DNA from: an uncultured Agathobacter sp. | Lineage (GTDB): Bacteria > Bacillota > Clostridia > Lachnospirales > Lachnospiraceae | NCBI GenBank assembly: GCA_934365945.1 | Contig: CAKRNE010000008.1 | Span: forward strand, 26,242-90,241 | Reading direction: 5' to 3' | DNA length: 64,000 nt | Shown: positions 9,112 to 17,588 of the stretch, one piece after another | How the letters are laid out: every line of letters begins with the position of its first letter | How positions within the stretch are numbered: the first letter of the stretch is position 1 | Notes under the pieces: generated by a model | Database searches by the model: none | What the model was told of the DNA's origin: nothing | Seen by the model: the letters and a program-made list of their open reading frames with translations, nothing else | Program-made: the position numbers and the translations under genes

Positions 9112-9129
9112 AGACAGCCCTAAAACCCT
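9112..9129 (-). terminator. UUCG-loop terminator
   Basis: On the minus strand a GGCTGTC / GACAGTC stem with TTCG loop is followed by TTTTTT. It resembles the terminator at 8148 in stem, loop and tail, so one may be a copy of the other. Confidence 0.8.
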
Positions 9130-9198
9130 ATCGGATTTTAAATTATTATGAGCATACAAAAATAATATGACATATACATATTCATATTAACAAAAAAA

Positions 9199-9222
9199 CA
9201 GACAATTTATAAAAACTGTCTG
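9199..9222 (-). terminator. Terminator of the 65-residue gene
   Basis: A 6-bp stem CAGACA / TGTCTG is followed by seven T on the minus strand, 14 nt past the stop codon of the gene at 9236. Confidence 0.7.
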
Positions 9223-9235
9223 CTTATATTATTAG

Positions 9236-9433
9236 CTATACAGCTAATTTTTCTTTTTCCATTAATCCATAAAAAATCCATATTAGTTTTAAAGGATTTG
9301 TAAACGCGCTGATTACTTTTGCGCCAAGCATCATTGCACCCATAAATTCTTTATCTTCATCAGACATATTTTCATATACATCTATCATAAGAAAATTTTT
9401 TATGAATAAATTTAATTTGTTATGTATGCTCAT
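9236..9433 (-). CDS. Hypothetical small protein, 65 residues
   Basis: It begins MSIHNKLNLFIKNF and has a conserved-looking acidic patch (ENMSDEDKEFMGAMM) followed by a moderately hydrophobic C-terminal helix. A strong ribosome site (AAGGGGG, 7 nt before ATG), a terminator, and a hairpin in its presumed 5' leader (9453-9484) support expression. No family is recognised. Confidence 0.5.
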   Translation of the reverse strand: MSIHNKLNLFIKNFLMIDVYENMSDEDKEFMGAMMLGAKVISAFTNPLKLIWIFYGLMEKEKLAV

Positions 9434-9657
9434 AATATTTCCCCCTTATTCTGGATTTGTGTGCCTAACAGCGCACATAAATCCATATGAAGGGAAGAAC
9501 CTATTCATACAAATTTATCTACGCTGCAATGTACATCCATTGCAAAGGATAATTTACATATGAATAGGATTTTTATTTTAATCTCCATTTCATCATATAT
9601 AAGTTATTTATAATATGAATTATGAAGAATTGATTTAAATTTTCGCATATAAAAAAA

Positions 9658-9680
9658 GACCTGCTTTCCATAAGCAGATC
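9658..9680 (-). terminator. Terminator, minus strand
   Basis: A 9-bp stem (GATCTGCTT / AAGCAGGTC on the minus strand, with one G-T pair) is followed by seven T. It is the second stop signal downstream of the rep gene. Confidence 0.75.
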
Positions 9681-9850
9681 CTTCTAAGATTGGAGAATAG
9701 ATTTTTTTACTTCATATACATGAATTGCAATCACTTATAATATGATTGTTTGTAACATAAAAGGTAAAAAATATTTTAATTTACAATACTTTGCGCTACA
9801 CGCCTTGTACTTCGTACAATTCCCAGTCTACCGCACAAAAAATTTACCGA

Positions 9851-9869
9851 GCCAGTAAAAAGCACTGGC
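9851..9869 (-). terminator. Probable rep terminator
   Basis: A GCCAGT / ACTGGC stem is followed, after a short gap, by TTTTTT on the minus strand, 26 nt past the rep stop codon. Confidence 0.55.
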
Positions 9870-9894
9870 ATGCTAAATCTTTTTGTTTGGTGTA

Positions 9895-10611
9895 TTATTC
9901 TTCACGCTTATACATATTTTTTATTGTAAATCTTAATACAACAATTTTTTTACTTCCTTTTTTATTTATGCGTTGATAACTTACATTTAAATTTGTCTTA
10001 GCATTTATTTTTTTTATTGCACTATCCAATTTTCTTACAAAATCTGCTGTCCTTATAGATATATCACCATAAAATCTAATTTTCGCATCATCTATTGTTA
10101 TAGATACATCATTTTTAAAATTTGAATTACATGATAACCATTTAAACAAATTCAACTGAAATGCTGTTGATAATTTCATAATATCATCTAATAAAAATAC
10201 TGTATATTCTTCCTTACGCAATTTAAGATAGAATTGTTTTACATCTTGGCTCAATCTAAAATCTATATATTTTTCTTCTTCATCTACTTCTGCATACTCT
10301 ATGTAATGATAATGCTTTGTTTTTTTGTCAGTTTTAATTCTAAATGATTTATTCATTATATCCTTAACTGCTAAATTTATATCATTTACAGTAATTTCAC
10401 AGTATGGATTTTGAGGATTAAATATCTTCCCAATCGCACTATATGATATGTGATATGTTTTAAAATCATCATCTGTTGGCTTTACTAATGAAATTATTGC
10501 ATACACCATATCCAATTGCCTTTTAGAAAAATTATTATCAAAAATGTACCTTATTAGCTTTGTTGATTCTGCAATTTTCTGGTTATTATCAAATTCATTT
10601 ATTTCAATCAT
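9895..10611 (-). CDS. Rep_3-family replication initiator
   Basis: The product is 238 residues. It has the two-winged-helix plan of Rep_3 (RepB/RepE/pi-type) initiators: an N-terminal segment FSKRQLDMVYAIISLV, a central FRLSQDVKQFYLKL, and the typical helix pair around LSTAFQLNLFKWL, ending with a basic C-terminal domain. Such proteins bind iterons to melt a theta origin and repress their own promoter. Both signs are here: direct repeats of CTATAAAACTTACAC just upstream and an iteron-like half-site over the presumed -35 (10655-10669). The ribosome site is GGAGG, 7 nt before ATG. This marks the left block as a plasmid or plasmid-derived element. Confidence 0.8.
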   Translation of the reverse strand: MIEINEFDNNQKIAESTKLIRYIFDNNFSKRQLDMVYAIISLVKPTDDDFKTYHISYSAIGKIFNPQNPYCEITVNDINLAVKDIMNKSFRIKTDKKTKHYHYIEYAEVDEEEKYIDFRLSQDVKQFYLKLRKEEYTVFLLDDIMKLSTAFQLNLFKWLSCNSNFKNDVSITIDDAKIRFYGDISIRTADFVRKLDSAIKKINAKTNLNVSYQRINKKGSKKIVVLRFTIKNMYKREE

Positions 10612-10635
10612 TTTTAGCCCTCCATTTTTTATTTA

Positions 10636-10669
10636 TATAATTAATATGACTGTTAAAGTGTAAAAAGTG
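10636..10669 (-). promoter_or_regulatory. rep promoter with iteron-like half-site
   Basis: On the minus strand TTTACA (10659-10664) lies 17 bases before ATTATA, with TATATA as an alternative -10. The -35 overlaps AAAGTGTAAAAAGTG (10655-10669), whose GTGTAA is the complement of the iteron core TTACAC. Autorepression by the initiator is inferred. Confidence 0.5.
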
Positions 10670-10686
10670 AAAAAATATTATTTTTT

Positions 10687-10780
10687 TTCACAATAACTAT
10701 AAAACTTACACTTTAGCCTACCTATAAAACTTACACAATACACCTATAAAACTTACACTTTAGACCTATAAAACTTACAC
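10687..10780 (+). repeat. Iteron array, four copies
   Basis: The 15-mer CTATAAAACTTACAC occurs without mismatch at 10697, 10722, 10744 and 10766, spaced 25, 22 and 22 bases, about two helical turns. It lies 75 bases upstream of the initiator gene, the usual place of the binding array of a Rep_3 plasmid. Confidence 0.85.
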
Positions 10781-11395
10781 TTTAAGATCCAGCTATCCCA
10801 GTATTCACAAGGCTTTGCACGATTCTGTATTATATATATTATTATAGATCTCTATTATACTATAGTAACATCAAGTTAATTTGTACCTAAACTAACCACA
10901 AATAAATTCATTTTTATAGTTCAGTACATATAATTATTTTTTATTTTATTAAAAAATATAAATACTTTTTCAATGATAAAAGTATAATTTTTTTATAACT
11001 TAGAGCTAAAAAATTAAATACTTTTTCACCTTCACTCCAGTAGTTTTGAATATATTGCTACACCTCACCTGATCGTCGATTGTACAGTTTCATTAATTTA
11101 ATTCATTTAAAACCAGATCTCTGTTGAAGTAAATACGCAGTCTATTCTTTGCTTACAGTAACATTTCTTAAGAAGTTAGTTATTTGCGTTAATCAATGAA
11201 ATAAGGTGTAGTACTCTTATTAAATGAATTTATTTGTAATGCCGCACTGCGCACATATCATTCATATACTTATTTGTTAAGCAGTAAGGCATGATCTAGA
11301 GTAGGTAATAAATAAATGGTATGAACCATTATCATTGGTTTTTCAATGGGTGCTGCAATAAGTCTTGATTTATTTAATACTTTAAGAAATCCATG

Positions 11396-11470
11396 GTAGG
11401 CAAATACTTTTGTATTTGACTACGCAAGGAAAGGGGTCGGGGGGAAACCTGCGCAAGCTTGGTGTCCCCC
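11396..11470. repeat. Paired hairpins, possible transfer origin
   Basis: GTAG-CAAATAC / GTATTTG-CTAC (11396-11423) is followed by a GGGGG / CCCCC hairpin enclosing TGCGCA (11439-11470). Adjacent inverted repeats beside a TGCGCA core recall oriT regions, but no relaxase gene is in view, so this is only a suggestion. Confidence 0.3.
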
Positions 11471-11526
11471 TTCTTTCTTTGTTACTTTCTTTCTTATTAA
11501 TTAAATTTATTTGCATTGTGCGTAGT

Positions 11527-11546
11527 GTACAAAACTTACACCTATA
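11527..11546 (+). repeat. Variant iteron
   Basis: GTACAAAACTTACACCTATA keeps the AAAACTTACAC core. The same 20-mer recurs at 11895. Confidence 0.7.
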
Positions 11547-11663
11547 ATCTTTAAATCTTATCTAAATAGCAACTTTTCTACACCTTTAATATAAGCTACA
11601 CTTATATTCTCAAGTCTTACATCAATACTTTTAGTGTATAAAATGCCATCAACATATAAATTC

Positions 11664-11695
11664 TTCACAATAACTATAAAACTTACACTTTAGCC
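11664..11695 (+). repeat. Distal iteron with extended flanks
   Basis: It holds the exact 15-mer core at 11674 inside a 32-base block identical to 10687-10718, so flanks as well as core are duplicated. Confidence 0.8.
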
Positions 11696-11894
11696 TTTTA
11701 TACCCCTTTTTCTTTCGGTTTTCTTAATGAAATATTTGTGATTTATTAGAATTTATGCGATTTCACACCATTTTTTAATTAAGAAAAATGGAAAGAAAAG
11801 TGCTCAATAATGGAAATAGTATATTTCTTTTTCCATTTTTTCTTATTAATAGGTGATACTTTTTTATTATTTATCATATTTTGTCACTTGAACT

Positions 11895-11914
11895 GTACAA
11901 AACTTACACCTATA
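11895..11914 (+). repeat. Variant iteron, second copy
   Basis: Identical in 20 bases to the site at 11527. Each variant precedes a full iteron (11664 and 12015) by 120-140 bases, so the pair looks like a duplicated module. Confidence 0.7.
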
Positions 11915-12014
11915 TTCTATAAAATCATTATAATATCCATATTTATTTGCTAAATTAGCACTTTTTCTTCCACTTTTACTATAAAGTGTAAAAAATCCAA
12001 AATACACGGAAACC

Positions 12015-12045
12015 TTCACAATAACTATAAAACTTACACTTTAGC
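12015..12045 (+). repeat. Distal iteron with extended flanks
   Basis: It holds the exact core at 12025 and matches the extended blocks at 10687 and 11664 over 31 bases. Confidence 0.8.
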
Positions 12046-12190
12046 ATCTGGAATATCAAAAATTGATTTTTTAAGGTGGAAAGAAGTTGGGGTTTTACTG
12101 AATAATTTTCATAAATATTTTGCTGTATAGCCTTTTTTCTTTAAAAATAACAGTAATACCAGTAATTTTTATAGAAAACCGAAAAGAAAA

Positions 12191-12235
12191 GGGGTATAAA
12201 CCGAAAATGAAAATTTCATTTTTCGCTTATACCCC
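12191..12235 (-). terminator. Long palindrome at the rlmD 3' end
   Basis: GGGGTATAA / TTATACCCC encloses a further CGAAAATGAAA stem, giving about 20 paired bases with one bulge. On the minus strand it is followed by CTTTTCTTTTC, so it can end rlmD transcription. It also marks the edge of the AT-rich element. Confidence 0.6.
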
Positions 12236-12255
12236 AACTTTCTTCCGCTTTGCTT

Positions 12256-13932
12256 TTATTCAATCATCTGGAAGTATTTAAGTGCATCTATAATAGCTTC
12301 CCTTTTTTCTGGTGTTACTTGTGGCACTTTTGCCTTGCCTCCACCTGTATTATAGTTTTCTCTTTCTATTATTCCAAATTCACGTTTTACTTGTGCTATA
12401 TATAAATTTGTTACATGCAGGTCATATTTATTTTTTACATATTCCTGTATTTCTTTATATGTTGCTTTGCTTTCTGCACTTGTTATGTCTAATTCCGACA
12501 TATCCAATCTTACCTTAATTTCGGCATCTGGAGCCTTTCGGGACAACAAAATTACAGTTTCCACATGATAAGTATTCGGAAACATATCCACGCAGCATAT
12601 CTTCTCCACTCTATATCCTCTGGCCATAAATATCTGCAAATCCCTTGCCAGGCTTGTCGGTTTACATGAAATATAAACCATATTCTCAACACCATAATCT
12701 ATGATTTTTCCGATAGCCTTCGGATGGATTCCGTCTCGTGGCGGATCAAGAATTATATAATCCGGTTTTTCCTCTATATCGTCAAGCACCTTGAGCACAT
12801 CACCTGCGATAAATTTACAGTTATCAAGACCATTAAGGGCAGCGTTTTCCTTTGCTGCGCAAACTGCCTCCTCGACTATCTCGACGCCTACTACCTCCTT
12901 ACACACCGGTGCCATAAGCTGCGCGATGGTGCCGGTTCCGCTGTAGAGGTCGTAGACTGTTTTACCGTTTAGCGAATCCCTGTCATCACCCAGGATAAAC
13001 TCTCTCGCTGTCTCATAAAGTACCTCTGCGCCGAGCGAGTTGGTCTGGAAAAATGAGAATGGTGTAATCTTGAATTTCAGACCTAAAAGTTCCTCGTAGA
13101 AATATGAATCTCCGTAGAGCACCTCTGTGCCCTCGTTTTTGACCACATCTGCCACGCTGTCATTTTTTGTGTGTAAAACGCCCTTGAATCTGCCGTCATA
13201 TTGCCTGGTCAAAAGCGCATATCTAAAGCCTGCGAGCAGCTCCTCCTCGTTGAAGCCCTCTGTCTGTGTGCTAGTGACGAGGTCGACTATGATTTCGCCT
13301 GTTTTTGTTGCCTTTCTGACAAGCAGATGCCTCAGATAGCCCTTATGGGTTGCTCTGCGGAAATATGGGATATTGTTTTTTGAAAAATAATCAAGTGTTG
13401 CCTTTAATATTGTCCTGAAATCCTCATCCACTATCTGACAGTCCGATACTGTCACAAGGTCATAAAAGCTTCCTCTTTTGTGCATGCCAAGCGCGAGTGG
13501 GCCATCCTTGTACTCATCACCGAAGGAAAATTCCATCTTATTTCTGTATTCGCTCTTTTTAGGACTTCCATATATCCCTATAAACTCATATCCTGACTCT
13601 TCCTCAGAGCCGATGGCATCAGAAATGAGCTTTTTCACCTGTGTAAGCTTCATATCAAGCTGCTTTTCATAAGGCACTGTCTGATATGTACAGCCCCCGC
13701 ACATTCCAAAGTGAGGGCATGGCTCTTCTGTCTCCAGTGGCGATTTCTCCAGTACCTCCATCAGTCTGCCCTCTGCCCTTTGATGCTTTACTTTATTTAC
13801 AACAAATTCCACTTTCTGTCCCGGAATTGTATTTTTCACAATTACTCTGTCGCCATCATCTGTAACGGCTATTCCCTTGTTCGGGAAGTCTACTCTTTCT
13901 ACGGTTCCTGTTCCTCTAAATCCTTTTTTCAT
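12256..13932 (-). CDS. rlmD: 23S rRNA m5U methyltransferase RlmD-type, with extra C-terminal tail
   Basis: The product is 558 residues. A TRAM domain (about 1-65) is followed by an iron-sulfur Cys set (PCPHFGMCGGC, about 72-82). The SAM fold carries YDLYSGTGT, LDPPRDG and the nucleophile loop SCKPTSLARD. The enzyme makes 5-methyluridine in 23S rRNA. The family normally ends soon after HVETVILLS; here 92 further residues follow (467-558), with ATYKEIQEYV, NLYIAQVKREFGIIERENYN and a helical end. This tail is visibly more AT-rich than the rest of the gene. The 3' end of this gene is a known integration site for conjugative elements in streptococci. As the AT-rich element abuts it, I infer that the tail came with an integration. 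Which uridine is modified is not visible. Confidence 0.85.
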   Translation of the reverse strand: MKKGFRGTGTVERVDFPNKGIAVTDDGDRVIVKNTIPGQKVEFVVNKVKHQRAEGRLMEVLEKSPLETEEPCPHFGMCGGCTYQTVPYEKQLDMKLTQVKKLISDAIGSEEESGYEFIGIYGSPKKSEYRNKMEFSFGDEYKDGPLALGMHKRGSFYDLVTVSDCQIVDEDFRTILKATLDYFSKNNIPYFRRATHKGYLRHLLVRKATKTGEIIVDLVTSTQTEGFNEEELLAGFRYALLTRQYDGRFKGVLHTKNDSVADVVKNEGTEVLYGDSYFYEELLGLKFKITPFSFFQTNSLGAEVLYETAREFILGDDRDSLNGKTVYDLYSGTGTIAQLMAPVCKEVVGVEIVEEAVCAAKENAALNGLDNCKFIAGDVLKVLDDIEEKPDYIILDPPRDGIHPKAIGKIIDYGVENMVYISCKPTSLARDLQIFMARGYRVEKICCVDMFPNTYHVETVILLSRKAPDAEIKVRLDMSELDITSAESKATYKEIQEYVKNKYDLHVTNLYIAQVKREFGIIERENYNTGGGKAKVPQVTPEKREAIIDALKYFQMIE

Positions 13933-14015
13933 GTAATTCTTATCTCTCTTTTTACTTTATTATTCCTTTGTATGCCCGACTTCAAGTGCCTGGCTTCACA
14001 TATAAAGAAAAATGA

Positions 14016-14035
14016 GGACTACATATGTAGCCCCC
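14016..14035 (-). terminator. Terminator of the acidic-tail membrane protein
   Basis: A GGGGCTAC / GTAGTCC stem with an ATAT loop is followed by a T-rich tract on the minus strand, 16 nt past the stop. Confidence 0.7.
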
Positions 14036-14050
14036 ATAATCTAAAAACGA

Positions 14051-14365
14051 TTATTTCTCTTCTTTAGTCTTTGGTGCCTCTTTTTCCTCTTCAGCATCAT
14101 CATCGTCTTCATCCTCGAAGAAATCATCATCGAATTCGTCATCATACTCATCATCGAAATCATCTAAATAATCCGGTGTAAAGAATCTGTAGATACCATA
14201 TGCAGCTGCTGCAACTGCAACTAACACACCAATGATGGCAAATATGATAACAGCCTTGGAAGGCTTCTTCTCTTCCTCTTCTTTTTTGAGAAGGTCATTA
14301 AGCTTTGCCATGCTGAGCTTCTCTGTAAGCTTGTTGTCCTTTAATAATTCTTCAACTCTACTCAT
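14051..14365 (-). CDS. Single-pass membrane protein with acidic tail
   Basis: The product is 104 residues: a charged N-terminal helix (VEELLKDNKLTEKLSMAKLNDLLKKEEEEKK), one membrane helix (about 38-62, VIIFAIIGVLVAVAAAAYGIY), then a highly acidic Asp/Glu tail ending in Lys/Glu. GGAG lies 11 nt before the ATG. It sits 100 nt downstream of pcrA on the same strand. Function unknown; the tail may bind cations or basic partners (inference). Confidence 0.65.
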   Translation of the reverse strand: MSRVEELLKDNKLTEKLSMAKLNDLLKKEEEEKKPSKAVIIFAIIGVLVAVAAAAYGIYRFFTPDYLDDFDDEYDDEFDDDFFEDEDDDDAEEEKEAPKTKEEK

Positions 14366-14465
14366 AATTCAATCCGCTCCTTTTCCAAAAGTAATTGTCA
14401 AATGCTATTTGTTAAATCCATTATAGCATATTATATCCAATTTTCCTACAAAAATTACAATAATT

Positions 14466-16757
14466 TTAGTCAATTTTTTTCAATTTGGCGAATGAGGCAA
14501 ACATCTTTTTGGTACCGGCCTTGTCAAAGTCCACGGTGACCTCATAATCCCTGCCGCCCTCTACAATTGCCATGACCTCTCCCGCGCCAAACTTGATGTG
14601 CGATACCCTGTCTCCTACCTTATAAGAAAGACCTCCGGTGGTATTGGCACTGGCAAATGACTTCTGATTGCTCACAGGAGTGTAGACAGGTGTCCTTGTG
14701 CGCTGTGTATTAAAGGTGGTCGCATACTCCGTGCCGTATGTAGGTGTCTTTTTGAAGGCCTCCTTAGCCTTTCTGTAGGTGCTCTGTGAATTTCTTTCAA
14801 TGTCATCGTCACGGCGCTTTGGCTCATAGACCTCGCCTGCCATAAGCTCACGCGGTATCTCCTTCACAAATCGCGATACCTTGTTGAACTGTGTCTCTCC
14901 ACGCACCATGCGCATACGCGCAGATGTGATGGTCAGATGCTCCTTGGCTCTCGTGATACCAACATAAGCAAGGCGCCTTTCCTCCTCTATCTCGCTTGTC
15001 GCATCATCACTCGTGATTGACATATAGCTTGGAAAAAGACCATCCTCCATGCCCGCCAGATACACATTCGGAAACTCAAGTCCCTTAGCACTGTGCAGAG
15101 TCATAAGAACCACATAGTCGCTGTTTTCGTCAAGACCGTCTATATCGGCTACAAGCGCCACTTCCTCCAAAAAGCCACTGAGAGTAGGATTCTCCTCACC
15201 CTGCTCGTAATCAACAGCCTTGTTTATAAGCTCATCAATATTCTCAATACGCTGCTCTGCTTCATCCGTGCCCTCGGCCTTCAGCTCATCGACATAGCCG
15301 GTCTCATCGATAATGGCCTGTATGAGCTGCGAAACCGAATCCATCTCAGCTCTCGCGCGAAGCGATTGTATAAACATCACAAACGGCTTTATCTTGCCTG
15401 CTGACCTCGCCATGCCCGGCACCTCGTCGACATAGCGCAGTGCCGTATAGAAATCTATCCCCTTCTCAAGGGCATAGTCCGTCACCTTATTGATGCTTGT
15501 GGCTCCGATGCCGCGCTTTGGCACATTTATGATTCGCTTTACCGCAAGATCATCATGTCCATTGTCAATAGTCTTTAAATATGCAAGGATATCCTTTATT
15601 TCTTTTCTGGCATAGAAATTCACCCCGCCGACGATCTTGTATGGGATGTTGGCTGCAATAAATTTCTCCTCGAAAAGACGCGACTGCGCGTTGGTTCGGT
15701 AAAGCACAGCACAGTCCTTATAGCGCGCCTCACCCTTTCTCACGAGCCTAGCTATCGAGCGCGCCACATAATCTGCTTCCTCAAAGCCGCTCTCAAGCTG
15801 TTCAAAGGTAATCCTGTCTCCGGCTCCGTTGTCGGTCCAAAGGCGCTTATCCTTTCTGCCCACATTGTTGGAAATGACGCTGTTTGCGGCATCGAGGATA
15901 TTCTGGGTAGACCTGTAATTCTGCTCGAGCTTTATGACCTTTGCATCGTCAAAATGCTTCTCAAAGTTTAAGATATTGTAGATATTGGCTCCTCTGAACT
16001 TGTAAATGGACTGGTCATCATCACCAACCACACACAGATTCTTATACTTAATGGCAAGCAGCCTGATAAGCTCAAACTGCACGGTGTTGGTGTCCTGATA
16101 CTCATCCACCATGATGTATCTGAAGCGCTCCTGGTAGTAATCCAGCACCTCCTTATCCAGCTTAAAAAGCTCTACTGTCTTCACAAGCAGATCATCAAAA
16201 TCGAGTGCGTTATTCTGCTTTAGGGCATTCTGATACTCCTTGTATACAAGCGCCTGCTTACGCTTCACAAAGTCACCTGTGAAGCGGTTTTCAAACTCTA
16301 TCGGATCAATCATCTCATCCTTTGCCGATGATATGACATTTAAAAACATCTTTTCCTTATACATCTTGGTATCTATCTCAAGACGCTTGCAGATGTCCTT
16401 CATCAGAGCCTTCTGGTCATCAGCATCATATATGGTAAAATTCGTGTCATAGCCCAGCCTGTCGATATACCTGCGCAGTATACGCACACATGTCGAATGG
16501 AAGGTAGAAACCCATATGCTTTCCGAACCATAGCCCACCATATCATCAATTCGCTCACGCATCTCTCCCGCAGCCTTGTTGGTGAAGGTGATTGCCATGA
16601 TATTGTAAGGATTGACACCACACTCATCTATCATGTAGGCTGTCCTGTATGTAAGAACCCTGGTCTTGCCACTGCCTGCCCCCGCTAAAATAAGAAGCGG
16701 TCCCTCCGTGGTCAAAACGGCCTCTCTCTGCTGTTCATTCAACATATCTAAGTTCAT
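14466..16757 (-). CDS. pcrA: ATP-dependent DNA helicase PcrA (UvrD family)
   Basis: The product is 763 residues, counted from the ATG behind AGAGGAAA; the open frame reaches five codons further to a TTG. Superfamily 1A motifs are all visible: Walker A LAGAGSGKT (about 24-32), DEYQDTN, VGDDDQSIYKFRGA, QNYRST, LMTLHSAKGLEF and EEERRLAYVGITRA. PcrA unwinds 3'-to-5', serving repair, rolling-circle replication and removal of stalled RNA polymerase. The C terminus (about 715-763, VGDRVSHIKFGAGEV) is the Tudor-like domain that contacts RNA polymerase. Length and domain order are normal. Confidence 0.97.
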   Translation of the reverse strand: MNLDMLNEQQREAVLTTEGPLLILAGAGSGKTRVLTYRTAYMIDECGVNPYNIMAITFTNKAAGEMRERIDDMVGYGSESIWVSTFHSTCVRILRRYIDRLGYDTNFTIYDADDQKALMKDICKRLEIDTKMYKEKMFLNVISSAKDEMIDPIEFENRFTGDFVKRKQALVYKEYQNALKQNNALDFDDLLVKTVELFKLDKEVLDYYQERFRYIMVDEYQDTNTVQFELIRLLAIKYKNLCVVGDDDQSIYKFRGANIYNILNFEKHFDDAKVIKLEQNYRSTQNILDAANSVISNNVGRKDKRLWTDNGAGDRITFEQLESGFEEADYVARSIARLVRKGEARYKDCAVLYRTNAQSRLFEEKFIAANIPYKIVGGVNFYARKEIKDILAYLKTIDNGHDDLAVKRIINVPKRGIGATSINKVTDYALEKGIDFYTALRYVDEVPGMARSAGKIKPFVMFIQSLRARAEMDSVSQLIQAIIDETGYVDELKAEGTDEAEQRIENIDELINKAVDYEQGEENPTLSGFLEEVALVADIDGLDENSDYVVLMTLHSAKGLEFPNVYLAGMEDGLFPSYMSITSDDATSEIEEERRLAYVGITRAKEHLTITSARMRMVRGETQFNKVSRFVKEIPRELMAGEVYEPKRRDDDIERNSQSTYRKAKEAFKKTPTYGTEYATTFNTQRTRTPVYTPVSNQKSFASANTTGGLSYKVGDRVSHIKFGAGEVMAIVEGGRDYEVTVDFDKAGTKKMFASFAKLKKID

Positions 16758-16882
16758 CTGTTTTCCTCTCAATTCTCCAGTCTTTTACAGGCACACATAC
16801 CATAAATACAAAAATAATTTATTTACAGCATACCACAAACATATGTTTTGCACAACCCAATATGAGAAAATTCAAAAAAAAC

Positions 16883-16911
16883 TTGTCATATAGTTTTCAA
16901 TACTATATAAT
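16883..16911 (+). promoter_or_regulatory. Promoter of the DUF1836 gene
   Basis: TTGTCA, 17 bases, TATAAT, followed 11 nt later by the GAGGTGA ribosome site of the gene at 16931. This is a good sigma-A promoter. Confidence 0.8.
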
Positions 16912-16930
16912 AGAAGTCTGAGGTGATGAT

Positions 16931-17557
16931 ATGGAGAATGACGTTAAAGAATTTTTATCAGAATTATTAAAACAGCTTAAATCAATAGATTATATAAAGC
17001 CGGAGGACATACCAAACATTGATCTGTACATGGATCAGGTCACAACCTTCATGGACGAGCAGCTCGCTGCATCAAAACGCTATGAAAGCGACAAAATCCT
17101 TACCAAGACAATGATAAACAACTATGCCAAAAACAATCTGCTCCCTTCTCCGGACAAGAAAAAGTACTCTAAGGAGCACGTGCTCACACTGCTTTTTATA
17201 TATTATTTCAAAAATATACTTAGCATAAACGATATCCGTTCGATTCTTAATCCGCTTACCGAGAAGTATTTCGGCAACAATGACGGATTTACGATGCAGG
17301 ATGTTTATACGGAGGTTTTCAGCTTAGAGGCTGGAGAATCGCAGAAGCTCCTAAAGGATCTCGGCAAGAAATACAAGATTGCCGGCGAGACATTTGAGGA
17401 TTTTCCTGATGAGGATCAGAAATTTCTCCACACATTCAGCTTTATCTGCATGCTGAGCTTTGATGTCTACATCAAGAAAATGCTGATTGAGCGAATGATT
17501 GACAATCTAAATGAAGAAAAAGAGGATTCTTCCCATAAAAAAACAGGCTCAAATTAA
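16931..17557 (+). CDS. DUF1836 family protein
   Basis: The product is 208 residues and matches the DUF1836 pattern: an N-terminal helix around IDLYMDQVTTFMDEQL, a helix-turn-helix-like block (LTKTMINNYAKNNLLPSP, KKYSKEHVLTLLFIYYFKNILSINDI), then a variable helical half. Members are soluble Firmicutes proteins thought to be regulators, without an assigned target. A strong promoter and GAGGTGA ribosome site precede it. Its last codons lie inside the shared terminator hairpin at 17541. It is divergent from pcrA. Confidence 0.85.
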   Translation: MENDVKEFLSELLKQLKSIDYIKPEDIPNIDLYMDQVTTFMDEQLAASKRYESDKILTKTMINNYAKNNLLPSPDKKKYSKEHVLTLLFIYYFKNILSINDIRSILNPLTEKYFGNNDGFTMQDVYTEVFSLEAGESQKLLKDLGKKYKIAGETFEDFPDEDQKFLHTFSFICMLSFDVYIKKMLIERMIDNLNEEKEDSSHKKTGSN

Positions 17558-17570
17558 CGAGCCTGTTTTT
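17541..17570. terminator. Bidirectional terminator
   Basis: AAACAGGCTC pairs with GAGCCTGTTT, with A-runs to the left and T-runs to the right. It serves the DUF1836 gene (+) and yerC (-). Its left arm overlaps the DUF1836 stop region. Confidence 0.9.
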
Positions 17571-17588
17571 CTTTCCCCCTATGATAAA

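Larger units (their letters stand above)
9434..9894. other. Non-coding stretch with several hairpins
   Basis: I see no gene. It holds a 12-bp near-perfect inverted repeat at 9453-9484, a two-tier structure at 9500-9568 (outer CCTATTCATA / TATGAATAGG, inner TGCAATG / CATTGCA), a minus-strand terminator at 9658-9680, a small TTGTAC / GTACAA hairpin near 9810, and a GCCAGT / ACTGGC hairpin at 9851-9869. Confidence 0.7.
10612..12255. other. Non-coding origin-like region
   Basis: This 1.6-kb stretch lacks any convincing gene. It contains the iteron array, scattered further iterons, a DnaA-box-like TATTCACA (about 10802-10809), very AT-rich runs, two adjacent hairpins at 11396-11470, a long imperfect inverted repeat around 11782-11870, and a strong palindrome next to rlmD. 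The set fits a theta-type plasmid origin. Confidence 0.65.

Noticed and set aside
10687..10780. Iterons considered as a CRISPR array
   Set aside because: The 22-25-base period leaves only 7-10 bases between cores, and a Rep gene is adjacent.
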